Of a stretch of 64,000 nucleotides of DNA, positions 1 to 12,649 are shown piece after piece. How positions within the stretch are numbered: position 1 is the stretch's first letter; each line of letters begins with the position of its first letter. The DNA lies in NCBI GenBank assembly GCA_002633005.1, contig NMRA01000666.1, positions 62,001-126,000 of the forward strand. The letters run 5' to 3'. Both the position numbers and the translations under genes were made by a program. Below the pieces are notes generated by a model, which saw nothing but the letters and a program-made list of their open reading frames with translations, had not been told where the DNA came from and did not search any database. The DNA is from Phoronis australis. Its lineage: Eukaryota > Phoronida > Phoronidae.

Positions 1-2782
1 CTGGCACCGGCTGGTGATACAGAATGACAGAACATCGATCGTCAGGCAAAGGAACCGGGATTCCAACTCACATATATTGCTGGGTCTGTGTTGCCAATCA
101 GATGAAGTGACGGAAACGGGTACCTGAAAGCATGCAGCTGCTGTGATATGCAAACTTCTGGTATTGTTGGTCGGCTAAAATGTTCATCACCCTGGGGAGA
201 TGTTCTTCAGCATGTGTGTCCCTCGCTTGAAAAGCATAGTCTCCGCAAAATTCTAGTGTAGCTTAGATCAGCGACTGGGAATGGAAGCCGCCTATCTTGT
301 TGATTTCGGTTACACTAACAATACTGTCCACTCTCAGGTAGACATGAGTGTTGTGTTTGCCCTTCGTGTACACCTACACTGCGAAAATGCCTGCTTTGTC
401 GCGTTGGAGCTAAATAATATACAAGTGGAATTGATTAAAGACTCGGGATATTTTGAGCTTTGACCAAAGTGATTTTTTTTCATATTTACGTGTATTACCA
501 ACATTGAAGCAACATCCGTTCTTTGATAAATTGTTCTCTGGGTTAATTGAAGATGACGATGTACTCATGGTAGGTTAGATTAAGAGTCTAATTTCCACAG
601 ACGCAGCACTATCAGAACTGAACTGAATAGTTTGGTGAATATTTTTGGAGCTGAGCTCATAGCAAAGAGTAGCAATCGGAATTGACAAAGCTGGTGTTGC
701 CATTAAACTTTGCAATGGCACTGTTGATGGGTGTTTATGGCACACAAAACTAAGAATTTTTCAAAACGATTGTGCATATCCAGTCCTTTGGGTGGACTAA
801 AGGCAAAAAAACATTATGATGCCCCCATATTGAAATTTTATTGCGTTGCGAAATAGTTCATGGGCTTCAAGTTGAAGACTTGTGGAAATCCCACTCTTTT
901 GTCTGTCTGAGAAAATGATGTTCCTTCATTTAGGTAATCGAGTGAATTGTCTGCTTGATCACATTGGCGTTCAACAGGTTCTGCATCTTGTCAGAAGGTC
1001 TCTTTTTGAAAGTATATTATTTTGGGTGAAACACTCTGCGCACGTGGTGTTACGTATTCTAACAAATGTGTTCATAAGAGACACTAGGTGAACAGTTCCT
1101 TTATATTATTTTTGTCCAATAGGTGGATCATGTTTTAACAATATTTGCTATTGCAGTTATTGCATGTATATTTGGTTTTACCCACTATAGAGTTCGAAGT
1201 AAAATGGTAACTTGTAGTTTTGAGTTTGCTTAATTTTAATGAGGTGGAATCGAAGGAAATTAAAAAAGATCGTCGAATCAAAATGCCCGTTAATCCCCAG
1301 GTGTATCCAAATGTCTCTCGAAGGTGGCATCCACTCGGGCACGTGAGAGTGAACGTGGGTTTCACACGACTTCTATTTGACTTTGCCTCTCCCTTCCTGC
1401 GCTGAGGAGGACCCGCCGGAAGGACCGGCGCTTGCGACGGCTTCTAAATCGACCTGATGAGGATTTCAGCCAATAACCACCAAAATCGTCAGCTATTGTT
1501 AATGCACTTTTCTGGCTTGTCTAGGCATTGGTTGTGGATATCAGGCTTTACAGTCTGTCTTGTCCAGACCTTAAGCTCGATATTCTGAAAATGGCAATAG
1601 ACTGTCGACAGAAACCCCAGGAGTGCTTTCAAAGATTGTAGTGAATCGAACCGTGTTGTCACAGAGTACGTGTCATTATCAACGTCAATCACTGCGGGGC
1701 GGTACAACTCGGAGAAACTTCGATCTGACGCTGAGCCTGGTGACGACGAGAGGCTCGATCCCAAGGAAGAAACATCATGTGTTGTACGTGCACGATAGCA
1801 CTTGCTCCTTACCTCTCACCAAGTGGATCGTCTGAGAGGCCTGTCACTCTGTCGTGCCTGCAATTTTGATCTGACGCGACAGTTGTTGGCCTGCCGATGC
1901 ACGCCACACCAGACTGTTCAAGAACTTTACTCCTGCTGGGCAACAAATGGCATTCAACCATAACGTAACAAAAGCAATGATGCTCCTTTTCTAAGATCTA
2001 GGAGAACTATATCTCCTCTCAACTTTGAGTACACACATGGGTACATGGTTGCTTCCGAATTGGTGGTTTCATACAGTTTTAGGGAGTGATACACTACCTG
2101 ATCTAATTTTATTCTAACGATATGAAGTGATATTATTTTCTATAAACTTACCTTGTTTGTAGTCTGTTCTTTTACTTATGACATTTTCATTCATGTTTAT
2201 CAAAACTAAAATTGACTTATTAGTGAGCTGTTTCTTCCAAGCGGCACATATTATTTACAATGTTGATCTCGTAAATCACCTAAAGTCAAATGCAATGGCT
2301 GAGTATTGTCGTGTTAGAATCCTAAAGAGATGCCATGGATGGAGCAGGCAGTTGATGTTATCGAGCTACCTTGCACTGGGGTCAGCATAAGATTGTATTG
2401 TTTACCATTAATTCATGTCTGTGTGTGCAACTTAGAGGATATTCATGTAATCAGGCTCGTAAACCAACAAGCAGCTGTCGGAAATTGAGGAGAACCAAGT
2501 GTCGCCTTAACATTCTTGCTACGGTAACGGAAAAGCTGTTTTGGCTAGTCCCGCAATTTTACACATTCTGTGTAAGACAAAGACCAAAATACACAATGTT
2601 AAAATATAAAATTGACAATGGATTTATGCTATTTCGAGTCCAGTGCGAATATGAAAATATTTATGCGTCAATGAAGCGGGCTCTTTTCTAGGATAGTGTG
2701 GATATAATGCCGTGATAGGTAATTCCCATACTTACGAAACCTTGTTCCAATGGCTAGTCTCATTACTTGGCTTTTCATGCAG
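1..2782. other. Intergenic or intronic sequence, no gene recognised
   Basis: I see no recognisable protein domain, RNA gene or transposon terminus here. Several open frames of 60-106 codons exist on both strands, but none has a family motif or a convincing pair of splice sites. The last bases before 2783 form the pyrimidine-rich 3' splice site of the kringle exon, so the right part is probably intron of that gene. Confidence 0.4.
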
Positions 2783-3070
2783 TGAAACACCTTGGATGCA
2801 AAGTTGACGCTAAAGGACTTCGCTATAACGGTTCCGTTAGCATTGCCCACACGGGACAAAAGTGTAGAGTTTGGTCTGATCCGGAAGTTCAGAGGCACAT
2901 GACTAAATATTACTACAAGCTATACTTTCCCTATTGGGAGTGGGATAGAAGCGTGCAGATTTCGAACATTTGTCGAAATCCGGATGGTGAGGAGGGCGGT
3001 CCTTGGTGTTACATAGAAGACGAATCTGTGCCTTCGTGGCGATTTTGCGACATCAAAATTTGTGACGATG
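2783..3070 (+). CDS. Kringle-domain exon of an unidentified extracellular protein (partial gene)
   Basis: The reading frame encodes one whole kringle domain. Its six-cysteine pattern starts at GCKVDAKGLRYNGS, continues through GQKCRVW and NICRNPDGEEGGPWCY, and ends at CDIKICDDG. The C-RNPDGE-x-PWCY block is the family hallmark. Kringles are disulphide-linked modules of secreted or cell-surface proteins that bind proteins or lysine-like ligands. The exon is framed by a 3' splice site (TTTTCATGCAG, ending at 2782) and a 5' splice site (GTAAGT from 3071). It is 288 nt long with phase 1 at both ends, so it can be skipped or duplicated without a frame change. I could not recognise neighbouring exons, so the parent protein (plasminogen-like, ROR-like, Kremen-like or novel) stays open. 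The insertion between the central cysteines is somewhat long and rich in tyrosine. Confidence 0.85.
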
Positions 3071-6000
3071 GTAAGTACTAGCATGTCGTGCATTTGTCAG
3101 CTAAACGATTACAAAGTGTAATAGTGCTTACAAGTCAGATAAATGAACAACAAAAATTCCGTGCATTTTGTATTATTCTGCTGATGCGGATTCTTGTATG
3201 GTTTTCATATTCAACTGCTATTAAGAGATATGCTTAATCGCCAGACATTCATCCCGCCAAAGGAAACTTCATGCATCTGTAGCACTAACATTAATTTGAT
3301 GCCTTAAAGGACTACACTCAAAATCGGATTACACTCAAAATCCGTCGTTTAGGTAGACGTGCGAAATACCAATCAACTGCCACTTTGCGCAAGATTTTGA
3401 TATTGTACTTTCGACGAATCAGCTTAGCTCTGCATATCTCCTAAAGTAGGTGCCCGGCACATGTAAACGAACCACTGTAAGAAAACATGACATGGTGCAT
3501 AAAATACGGCCAAGAGTTTTAGAGAATGTATCATCATACAGCTTGCAAGTTGCAAGACACTAATCTCCTCAGCCGCAAACCGCGGATGGAAACACACTTT
3601 CGGCCACTGCTGACAGTGAGCCACCAAATAGTGTCGTTTGGACAGTCATCCTTAGCTGATGCCCACTGTCTGAAGTCATTCCTTTATAGTTCCAGTACAA
3701 GTTGTGGAAGATGCTCTCTCTACAACACACTGAAAGTCACTGTTGGTTTCCTAGAGCCACATATACTGGGTCCATTCTGGTCGAATAGAGGCTATATTTG
3801 ACCGTTGACAAAACCACAGGCACACACCTTCACGAACAAAGCTTTACATCTCCAACCTCACACTACTAATTGCTCGTATTGTATCGTCATCCTTCCGTAT
3901 GCATATTCCATTTTCCCCTCCCACGGAACTTTAAACTGAACTCTTTTCAAAAAGTCCCATCAAATCTCGCTCGGTGATCAGCCTAATATAGTCGTGACAT
4001 CGAGGAATCGATTCTAAGTCAATCATTACATTCCTATCACTGGCACCACACAATGGCTTCAGGTGTTCCTCCTTTCTGCACGCGAATTACGCTTTCCCTC
4101 GAGAATGAATTCCATGCTGCTGGCAGTCACACTCGCTGATTTTGTATTTAAGGCATTCCAATGAGCATTCAGTGACAATGACAGAACTTCAAATACCTGA
4201 CTGTGCCGCCAAATGTGCATCTGGAGATATTGCATGCAGCTTGATAGAGCATGATATGGTGTACCACGCTCATTGTGACACCAATTTCAAGTGTCCGAGT
4301 CAGACGTTATTGTTTCGTGTTGGTAGGAGTGGGGATAAAGGAGAAGGCGCTCTTCTGCAAACAGTGAGGTGGATGTTATATTTCGTGGTATCGCCGCACG
4401 TCATGTTTCCACGCCCACTGCTTTTTCTGTGAGACAGCTGTACCTGATTTTCATCTTCACTAAGAGAGCGGGCATCTGAGCCAGTCATTTGGAGACGAAC
4501 TTTTGTACTTGTGCTTGTGAACTACTTGTCGCATGAACAGCCGAGTCTAGCACGTCTGAGTAGCTCAAAAATGCTCGCCTCGGCATTTCCGTTTCAGCTG
4601 CTGACCATTTACGACCGCAATGAAGTTCTGTAACACATAACGAACGACTGGAGCTGTCGAATCACTCATCCTCAGATACAATCTTTCAAATGTGTAAGGA
4701 TTTAATGGTGCACTCTTCGATACGTTGTACCGTTGATAATGGGATTTCATTTCCAGTCCTTGACTTTGGCAAGCGAAATAACCAAGCCACACTCAGTTTC
4801 CCAGCTTTTTGTGATGTCCTGTGACCCAAGGAAGATCAACTCCATTGCCATCAAAAGGACATCAGAGAAATGACCCGTCCCATCAAAATTCCAACTTCCA
4901 CCGGTTATCAGGCTGTTGTGTACTGGTTGGTGGTAAACTGCATCTGCATGGCTGGCTCAAAGTACACCGGGACAATTTCGCTTACTTTCATGGGAAAGTG
5001 GAAGAACGTATTGCCCCAAGTCGCGTGATGCCGAGCTACAGACATTGGTGAAGTCTAACCATGGAGCTCGTACTTGTTTACTTTAGCATGCTGAATGGAG
5101 TTTCAAATCATCTGGGCATGCTCGATGCCACCGGGAAACTTGACACTCCAGACTTTTGCACTGAGGTGTTGATAAATTTGCTGCTGACCAAGAAATTTGT
5201 TCAACGGTTACCAAACGTTCCAAAGAATATCTTTTATTCAACAGTTAATACAGATATCGGAAGAAAACTTCCAGTAGTTGTCGAGTTTTCCTCCTTTAGA
5301 ATCCAGATGACATTATCAAAATGCCACTCCTGGGAAACCAGTCCTTTTCGAGGTTCTCTGAAGTAAGGTCAGATGATGGAGGAATGTACTTCAGTTCTTA
5401 CGTAGTTTATTAGAAATTCGGGTTCCACCCACGGGCACTCTTAGACCTGGTTTTCCGTACAAATTCTTCGGCCCCTCTCATTCCTAAAGGAGACAAGTCA
5501 CATTGAAAACCTGGCACCGGTGGCCGTCGAATGTCGTGTTGGTGTACAGGGTAGAGCTGAATACAACTTTTGTAAATGGTCTTGCAGGTATTTCTTCGGC
5601 ACTCTAACTGTTACACTCTTGGCTTGATGGAGGAGTTCCGTGGAAATTCAAAAAACATTTTTTGGGAAACGACTCTTTGGCTTTTTTTTCGTTTTTTACC
5701 GTTTGCAATAGTGTGCGTTTTAGAGGTGACAAGGATATTCTCCCTGATGTCTTTCACGGTTTGAAGGCCTCTTTTTCCTGATCAGTGACAGCCACTTATT
5801 GCCTTTTTTCAGAAATCTCTGTTAAACTCTGAAATATCCCTTGCGAAATTATCGCGTAGTCGGTCATTACTCCAAAACTTCGACAGGCCTCGCCTCAGCC
5901 GCACCAAAGTTGACGTGACACAGTTCATATACAATGATACAACATTGACACTACTGTTGATTTAATTAGATTGAACTGGTCATTATATCATCGGCCTCAC

Positions 6001-6181
6001 TTCCAGTAATGTCGGTTAGACAGCATCGAAATCCTCAATGCCTCACGGGTTTTTACCGTCTTATAGCTCCGCTCGAATATATCTGTGCCAACCAACAGCA
6101 ATCCCAAAAAAGCGTTTTTCGGGCATCTCGTTAACAGCTTGTAACGACTTTTTTGTCAAAATCTTTGATATATAAATATTC
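3071..6181. other. No gene recognised; old degraded sequence
   Basis: No exon with both a domain and splice sites is visible downstream of the kringle exon. Open frames of about 90-100 codons at 3526-3801, 4142-4432 and 5061-5366 show no family motif. A cysteine-bearing stretch near 4190-4320 has no splice sites in a consistent phase. The sequence may include decayed retroelement remnants, but nothing decisive is left. Confidence 0.35.
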
Positions 6182-6345
6182 AATTCTTAAACCGGCGTGG
6201 AAAGGTATATCACAAGCATTTCTTAAAAGTCTCATCAGCACGCCACCTAGGCCCACAGTGCATGGCCTAATGAATGCAAATCCGGTGACGTGCTGACCAG
6301 AATAAACAATGTTTGCGAAACAATTCCCACGCCGGTTTAAGAATT
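6182..6345. mobile_element. MITE with TTAA at both ends
   Basis: The inverted termini are TTAA followed by ACCGGCGTGG on the left (6187-6200) and CCACGCCGGT followed by TTAA on the right (6327-6340). The element proper is about 146 bp and too short to code. The complementarity runs five bases beyond each TTAA, so the exact boundary is uncertain. TTAA target sites are typical of piggyBac and Kolobok elements; these ends do not look like piggyBac. The interior has a second hairpin whose core, TCAGCACGCCACCT, recurs in the palindrome at 37166-37228. Confidence 0.6.
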
Positions 6346-6422
6346 ACATTTTTATACACTCAGGATGTAACAGGCGAGATGCCTAATACTAAGCCTGATT
6401 GGGTTCTTGTATTCGATCGGTG

Positions 6423-6500
6423 GTCTCGGTGGCACAGTGGACGAGACCTTCTGCACGGTTAGCAGAACGTTCTGGGCTCGAGTCCAGATTGAGGCAGGAG
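6423..6500 (+). mobile_element. tRNA-like head, probably a SINE or a decayed tRNA
   Basis: An internal RNA polymerase III promoter is visible. The A box TGGCACAGTGG (6430-6440) matches the consensus. The B box GGCTCGAGTCC (6475-6485) has one mismatch. The spacing suits a tRNA. A six-base anticodon-type stem (TTCTGC/GCAGAA) with a seven-base loop and a T-arm (TCTGG/CCAGA) can be drawn. The acceptor ends pair poorly and the loop lacks the usual T33, so this is more likely a tRNA-derived SINE or pseudogene than a working tRNA. I could not define the SINE tail. Confidence 0.5.
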
Positions 6501-6679
6501 TCTTTTCAGATTGATATGTGGTGTTGCCGCAGGTGACATGCTTGAAATGTAGATAAGTGGCTTCGCATGGGCGTGCATATCGCCAATTCATCAATTTCTT
6601 ATGCATGTACCATTTAGCAAATGTGTTAAAATGTGTTAAAGTTTAAACTTGTCATATAATATAGACTACTGTGCTCCGT

Positions 6680-7026
6680 TGCATGAAACAGTCCCGAGTA
6701 GGGACTCAACTAAGTTTCCTTAAAGTTACTCTGAATTTGAGGGTCTTTGAAAACACTGATTTTCCTGTCGTACGCTGTTTTTGACTTTGATAAATATTGA
6801 GAGTGAAGTCGACTTTTAATTCTTAATATAATTGAAAATACGTGAGGATCATTTCATGCAACGTCCATCATTGTTTCGACCTATGTTATTAGAAAATGCT
6901 ATCAGTCAAAAAACAACTCATAATAAATATAAAGTGGTAGAAAAACAGTACATATCTGCCTAAAGAAGCAAAAAAATACGAAAAAGATTCAGGGAGCCTA
7001 TTTGGAAGTGTCTCATGCAACCGGGC
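6680..7026. mobile_element. MITE with GTTGCATGA-type termini
   Basis: The left end (about GTTGCATGAAACAGTCCC) and the reverse complement of the right end (GTTGCATGAGACACTTCC) are similar. The interior is AT-rich and non-coding. A related terminus sits at about 17151-17205, where GTTGCATAAAATATTCCC is followed by a similar CCCTGAATC block. The superfamily is unknown because I could not define a target duplication. Confidence 0.5.
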
Positions 7027-8765
7027 ACTGGAAAACATTGTGTCATTTCAAAGATCATTCACGACAATATAGATCTGAGCTGCGCACATTTCATGTTTGC
7101 AAGTTCAACCTAATGAGATTGACGAAACCGAGGAGTTTGGAGCGATCGGTCATGGAGAACATTTTAGGCCCAACACCAGTGTGCTTTTCTACAGCCTTGT
7201 TGGCATTTTTACCTATTGGAAACTTTGGCATGCGTAAGTCAATTTAGACCTTAGCATGATTTCGCTCATTTACCACACATTTTCCTGTTGATTAATTGAT
7301 ATGTATTAAAGGCTTGTAAAGACTCTATGAAACATTACTCTGGACGTTTAGTGATGTTATCAAGAGGGTAGAAAACCGATCTTAAGGGTAATGGTTTACA
7401 ACTCACTAGCCAACTCACAAAGGTGCAGTGCCCCATTATTGAATTAGTTGATGTTTTTGTATCCTGCGATGCTCGAAGTCTTGTGTCTTCTGCCAAGTGG
7501 AGAAAATCATGGATTTACATCTTTTGACTTGCAGCTGTTGACAGATTTTCTGGTCGTCAAACTTAGTCTGTATTCGTAAAACAGGCTAAGCCATTAATGA
7601 ATTTGTTTTATACTAAAGCTACGATTAGAATGCCAATAAGATGTTCGAGAAACACAGATAACGTTCGGACAATTGCATTGGCGACGATTTCACAATCAAA
7701 TATCGTGGCAAAACAGTAAGTCCGTTGTAATTTGTAATGTATTTCAGGAGGAAGGCAGTGCTGGATCCTTGAAGAGAAAGTAGACAAGGGAATGAAATAC
7801 ACCTTTCTTATCATCTATAGTCAAGTAAAGTCAACACCATACATGCCGCAACAGACTGGTTGTTTTTGTCGGGGCTTTGTTGGATTCGTTCCCGTGTTGG
7901 AACATAAGGAGCAATTCACAACCGCCTAAAAAGGTTCTCCGCTTTGGATTTCGCAAATTTAGAGGTGGCCAACCTCTAAAGCGTTTCCTTGCGTCGCTGT
8001 TGGCAATAAAAATAGAAAAGTACTACAACAAGGAATATTATGAGACCAATTTCATGAGAGTAAAAGACCTAAGTCCTTAGCCAGCATTGTGGGGGGGCGG
8101 TTCGAATTTCTAAAACGGTGGACCTTTTGGTTATGTTTTGCAAACGCTGGTATTGTAATTTTTTCTGTAGCTCCCTTACGCAACTAAACTCGGCTGAAGG
8201 GAATCTGCATACTCGACGATGACTCTCAGCTCAGTTTTCCCGAGATGCGACGCAATTCGTAGGCCTATCCCACAAAGAAGGATGCCAAATTCCGACGTTA
8301 TGTAGCCCAAAAAGTTTTTTCTCTGGTTTACTGAGCGTTACCCTCTGCCAAAGTTTCGAAACATGCGTGCTTAAATGAGTGATTAAACTCAATGATCGGA
8401 AGGAAGTATTTAGTCAGAGAAGTACTTGAAATTTTAGTCAGAGTGCACGTGTTGCTTGAGTTACTCAAAACGTTGGAAAAGGGATTAGCCCACTACTCCG
8501 AAAAATCACTACTCTGAAGGTCCACAACTCCAAAAATATATGAATTTTCGGACTTCGTGCAATTTTTATACTCCCATATGCAAAATAGACGGTATTTCGG
8601 TTATTGGACGCAGTGGCCGGTGCACTAATATATCGAAAACAACGCCCGGGTACAAACACACAATGTTCGAGTTTCTTGAGCATGCAAAATTGGGCTACAA
8701 ATTATGTCTTATGAATACGAAAAACTTAATGCGTAATTGCATATGTTAAGATTCCATATCATGTG

Positions 8766-9268
8766 TAGCGCAGGACTGAAATGAGTGGGTGGCTGTAGAC
8801 CCCCGCCCCATGAGGTGCGCTGTCCATGGACTATGGTCGGCGCAACTCTGAAATGAGTGGGGTGCCCGGTCGCCTTCTATGATCGTTTCACAGCGAGACT
8901 GAAAAGTTTGTCCGTTACTTTACCTACCGCATCGGAACTAAGAGTGTGACCAGGTCGAAACTAACTGCAGTAATCTAGCCAATCCGTGCTAGTCTTTACC
9001 AAGTGAGACAGTCTCATCCTGTGTTCTCAAATTTAAAGCCGTCCATTTGTCGCCGTAGCCATGAAATAAAATATATCCGTGCCCAAAGATGTCCCTGTTT
9101 GAGTATGAGTCGTGAGATTCAAGAATCATGATTGTTAGTGATTTAAACTGAGCAATCAATGTTTTAAGAATTATTCCACTTTTGCACACACTTTACTCGG
9201 GCGGTGCAGCACTGAAAAAAGTGTGGCTATAGCCCCTTCCCCCAGCCCCATATGGTATGCCACCTATG
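8766..9268. repeat. Two copies of a ~65-bp hairpin repeat (third copy at 16394-16463)
   Basis: Copies lie at 8766-8829 and 9198-9268, and a third at 16394-16463. Each starts with a GGCGGYGCAGCACTG-like end, has a GGCTGTAGCC core, and finishes with a GGTGCGCCACC-like end, so the outer parts are complementary. The third copy is the cleanest. This looks like a very short MITE or solo terminus family. A partial further copy may sit at about 8834-8875. Confidence 0.5.
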
Positions 9269-11007
9269 CTTTCAAAGGTTACTAAATGGACACAAATAGA
9301 ACATTATATTTTATGCATGTCAGTTCTTCCTCGAATTAGCTGACATTCAGAGTAATAAATTGTCCGAGTTGGAAACTGGTTTCGGAATAGTGAACATTCA
9401 GAATTGTAGACCTTCGGAGCAGTGAACCTTCTGAGTAGTGACATGTAACCTTGCAAATCTCTTCCATGAAGTCGGCAATGTCGTGCGCCACTGACAACAG
9501 TTAAACGAGGAGACTTCTTGATTGACTAAAGGTTCTTATTAGGTCTAAAGCTACATTTTTCAGATAATGTGAATGGGCTTGTCGCAGAGATTTTCTCAGT
9601 AAAAGAGCACAAGGTAGTGAAATGTCTGTTTTTTTGAGCGACGACAGAGGACTGCCTATTGAAGTTACGTGTACTGAATTTATAAAAATGAAAACGCACA
9701 CGCACAAGCAAATCGTGCTCTGGGTGAAACACATTCGGCGATCACTTTCAATTCGAAATTCAAAAAAGCCTGCTCTTCACTATGCAGTCCACTATACCGA
9801 TATAACAGATAACAAAACTTTATTCTGCTATTTGCTGATTGGTCAATTTTAAGGCATTCACATACAACTTTTTAGGAACTCTTGCTGCTACGTAGGTATA
9901 GGCATTTACTTCTAGGACCCTGTTACCCTATGATATATTCACCACGCACGTTCAAGGTACGTGGTAGTCGGTGCAATAACATAAAATGCCCTCTACTCTG
10001 CTGCACGCTCCTGTCATCCACGCAAACACACCTGGCCACTTGACAAAGTTGCCGCGCACGGCCGAAGTGATTACGTAAAGCGCTGTGAATAGGAATCAAA
10101 ATCGAAACTAGTACCAACTTGATTATTATTGCACTTAGTAACACAATTCACAACTGCAACAATTTTGTTGTCGTCGTTTCATAAATACAATCCTATCCGT
10201 AATGGATGTGCTCGGGCTGCACCGTTTTCGCGGGGTAACCGGTATGTTATTCATATGAATACAGGACACTATCGTAAACAAAAGTCATCGACAGTAGAAA
10301 GAAGCATTCTGAAGGCGCAATCACAATTTCTAGGCTTCACATTTCCTGAACATAAATTTTAAGCACCGATTTGTCTGTACAACAGACCACATTTACACTT
10401 CAGCCCATCAGTCATGCCAGTTTGTTCGTGTAAAGCGCTGCCTGTTGAGAATTCGAGTAGCCAATGTAAAAAATTAACCCTGGAAAATTAAGTGATACTT
10501 GCGTGCTGGCGCGGCTACCGCTCTACCTAGCGGCGCGCAGGGAACCAGCGACGCGGGGAACAAGCGAGAAATTGTCATTGCTCATATGACCTCTATTGAC
10601 CTAACTATAGACATCTTGTGATGTCTGGACCCAACACTGAGTCAACAATCCTGTGTTGCTGGCCTGTAAACGTAGAGTGATGCACACAGTACTGCTGTGA
10701 CTGGCGTCGTCGGTTGTTTTAGACCGAATAACTGCTAAGAATTGAGTCACTCTGGCTGGTGAGCGACTTTAATCGACATTTGGGTAAGACTAAGATGCAT
10801 TTATCTCACTTTGTTTATGCCATTTTAATACGTACATGTAAGGGAGTAGTTTAACTTTGGTTGGGCCGCATTCATTAATAGATTTCTTCGAAATGACCCT
10901 TGGCTAATTGGGTTCACAACCCGTCATAGTGGATAGGTCCGTCAGACGTTTGATTTTGGAATATTTGAAGAATTTCAGAAGGATTTACCTAGTGAAACTC
11001 CTTTCCT

Positions 11008-11078
11008 ACATACACGCGCACACGCATGCAAGCACACGCAGACACACGCGCTTACACACACACACGCGCACACACACT
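11008..11078. repeat. CA-rich microsatellite
   Basis: Imperfect (CA)n interrupted by CG dinucleotides, about 70 bp long. Confidence 0.85.
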
Positions 11079-12649
11079 CCTGCACTAGGTCTGCGAGACC
11101 CAATTTTTGGAAAGAATAAGTTACCCATAAATCGGTGAGATAGGTTTGTTTTTTGGCAAGATATAAGTTTGAAGCTTTGAGTTTGAAAGGTTACAAGGAC
11201 GGATTGAGAACCAGGTGGGACGGCCTATAGGCTAGCTAACAATCAGGTACGCAATTTCTTCGAAATCTAAGGCAGTTTAAATGCCACATGTGTTAATACG
11301 CTGTAGGTAAATAACTATAAAGCTTCGAAAGGCGTTTTTATGTTCAGTGGTTGTGTTGCTTGTGGTCTGTTTGACAAAAAATAATGAACTATATCTCACT
11401 TTTCTAGACAAGAGTTTCGAACGATAGTCACAGTGTGACGTTGGCCAGGATTCTCTTTCATGAAAAATGATAACAACTGCCTCTGAAATGATCAAAAGTG
11501 ACATGTCTCTGAGAATAGACACATAACTGCCAGTTACTGAGCTAACTTCTAGGAATAGTTTCTAGACTGCGATGCGCTCGTCATTATTTATCTGGGTCTT
11601 TAGTGAAGTGGAAGCATGTAAGGACAGATTCCCTTTAACTGGAGTTACTTTTCATGAAACACGCCCACGTTATTTTGTCTACCAAATCCTCGCTCATTAC
11701 AACAAGCTTCCCATCAATGTTGAGCTCTTAAAAACGGAGAGTGTATAAACCACTTTTAGCTATCTCATAATATTCCTTACCATTAGAGGAGATTCCATTT
11801 TCGTTACCAATAAGAACATTAAAACCAAAACCATTAAGAAAACATTTCAATTTTTCGGAATTGTCACATTTTAATCACCCATTACCTGTGATTGAGCTGC
11901 CGTCTCACTATTCAAGATAACTGGATTGGATGTGTGTAGTGACGTTTGAGCATATTCAAAGCTCCACCTGTATTTATGTAGGTGTATCCAGTGTCAAACA
12001 TACCCTCGGTTGATTACCCTCCATTGACACATTTTACGTGGAAACTCCAATAGTTATATGCACGTAGGTGTCCACAGTTGTGCATGACAAGAAAAAATAC
12101 CAAGTAGGAATAGTGCAACTTAAATACCAAACTGTGTTGGACTTCGAGTAGGGACGGAAAGTGATCACGTCACACCTCTAGAAACTACTCCAACTGGAAG
12201 ACGAACAATATGTGGCGGTGGCCTATTCACTTATTAACACGTTGTTCAAACGGCAACATCCAAACAGTAACTTTAAACTCTGAAGCTCATGCCGCAGCTT
12301 TCATTTGTTTTTTGGCCCGATGTAATTTACCATTGAGGAGTTGAATGAGCTAGAACTATAATGGTGGAATCTTCTACTGAAACTACCGGGTACCCAAGGG
12401 CGACGTCATACAATTCGTCCCCTTGTCTAAACAGGGGCAAGTGCTTCTTTAAACGAACTTCTTTAGCAACACACATGCACATCGTTCCAGCCTCATCCGT
12501 CAACTCTCAAATGGGCTCGACTAGAATGCGTTCATTTTGCAGGCAAGCCTTAATGCCTGTGCATTTTGACTTAAAACAGCCAGAGCAGAGTACATGTAGA
12601 GTAAATGTTTCGAAGTATTTCCGTTCACGCTCCTGTCTCGTTGCAGATA

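Larger units (their letters stand above)
7027..12646. other. Intergenic, repeat-rich, no gene recognised
   Basis: No gene is recognised. The stretch holds half of a MITE family at about 7880-8080, hairpin repeats at 8766-8829 and 9198-9268, and a CA-rich microsatellite at 11008-11078. Its last part should contain the promoter and a non-coding leader exon of the TRIM gene, but I cannot locate the transcription start. Open frames here stay below about 135 codons and lack motifs. Confidence 0.4.

Noticed and set aside
281-463. 60-codon frame with a C-x3-C-like pattern resembling a PAN/Apple module
   Set aside because: Too few conserved cysteines, no consistent splice sites, and the resemblance is only to a short loose pattern.
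1489-1764. 91-codon minus-strand frame
   Set aside because: No recognisable motif or supporting splice sites.
4142-4432. Cysteine-rich frame (CAAKCASGDIAC) as a possible exon of the kringle gene
   Set aside because: No acceptor/donor pair in phase 1 flanks it and the frame runs on into sequence without domain character.
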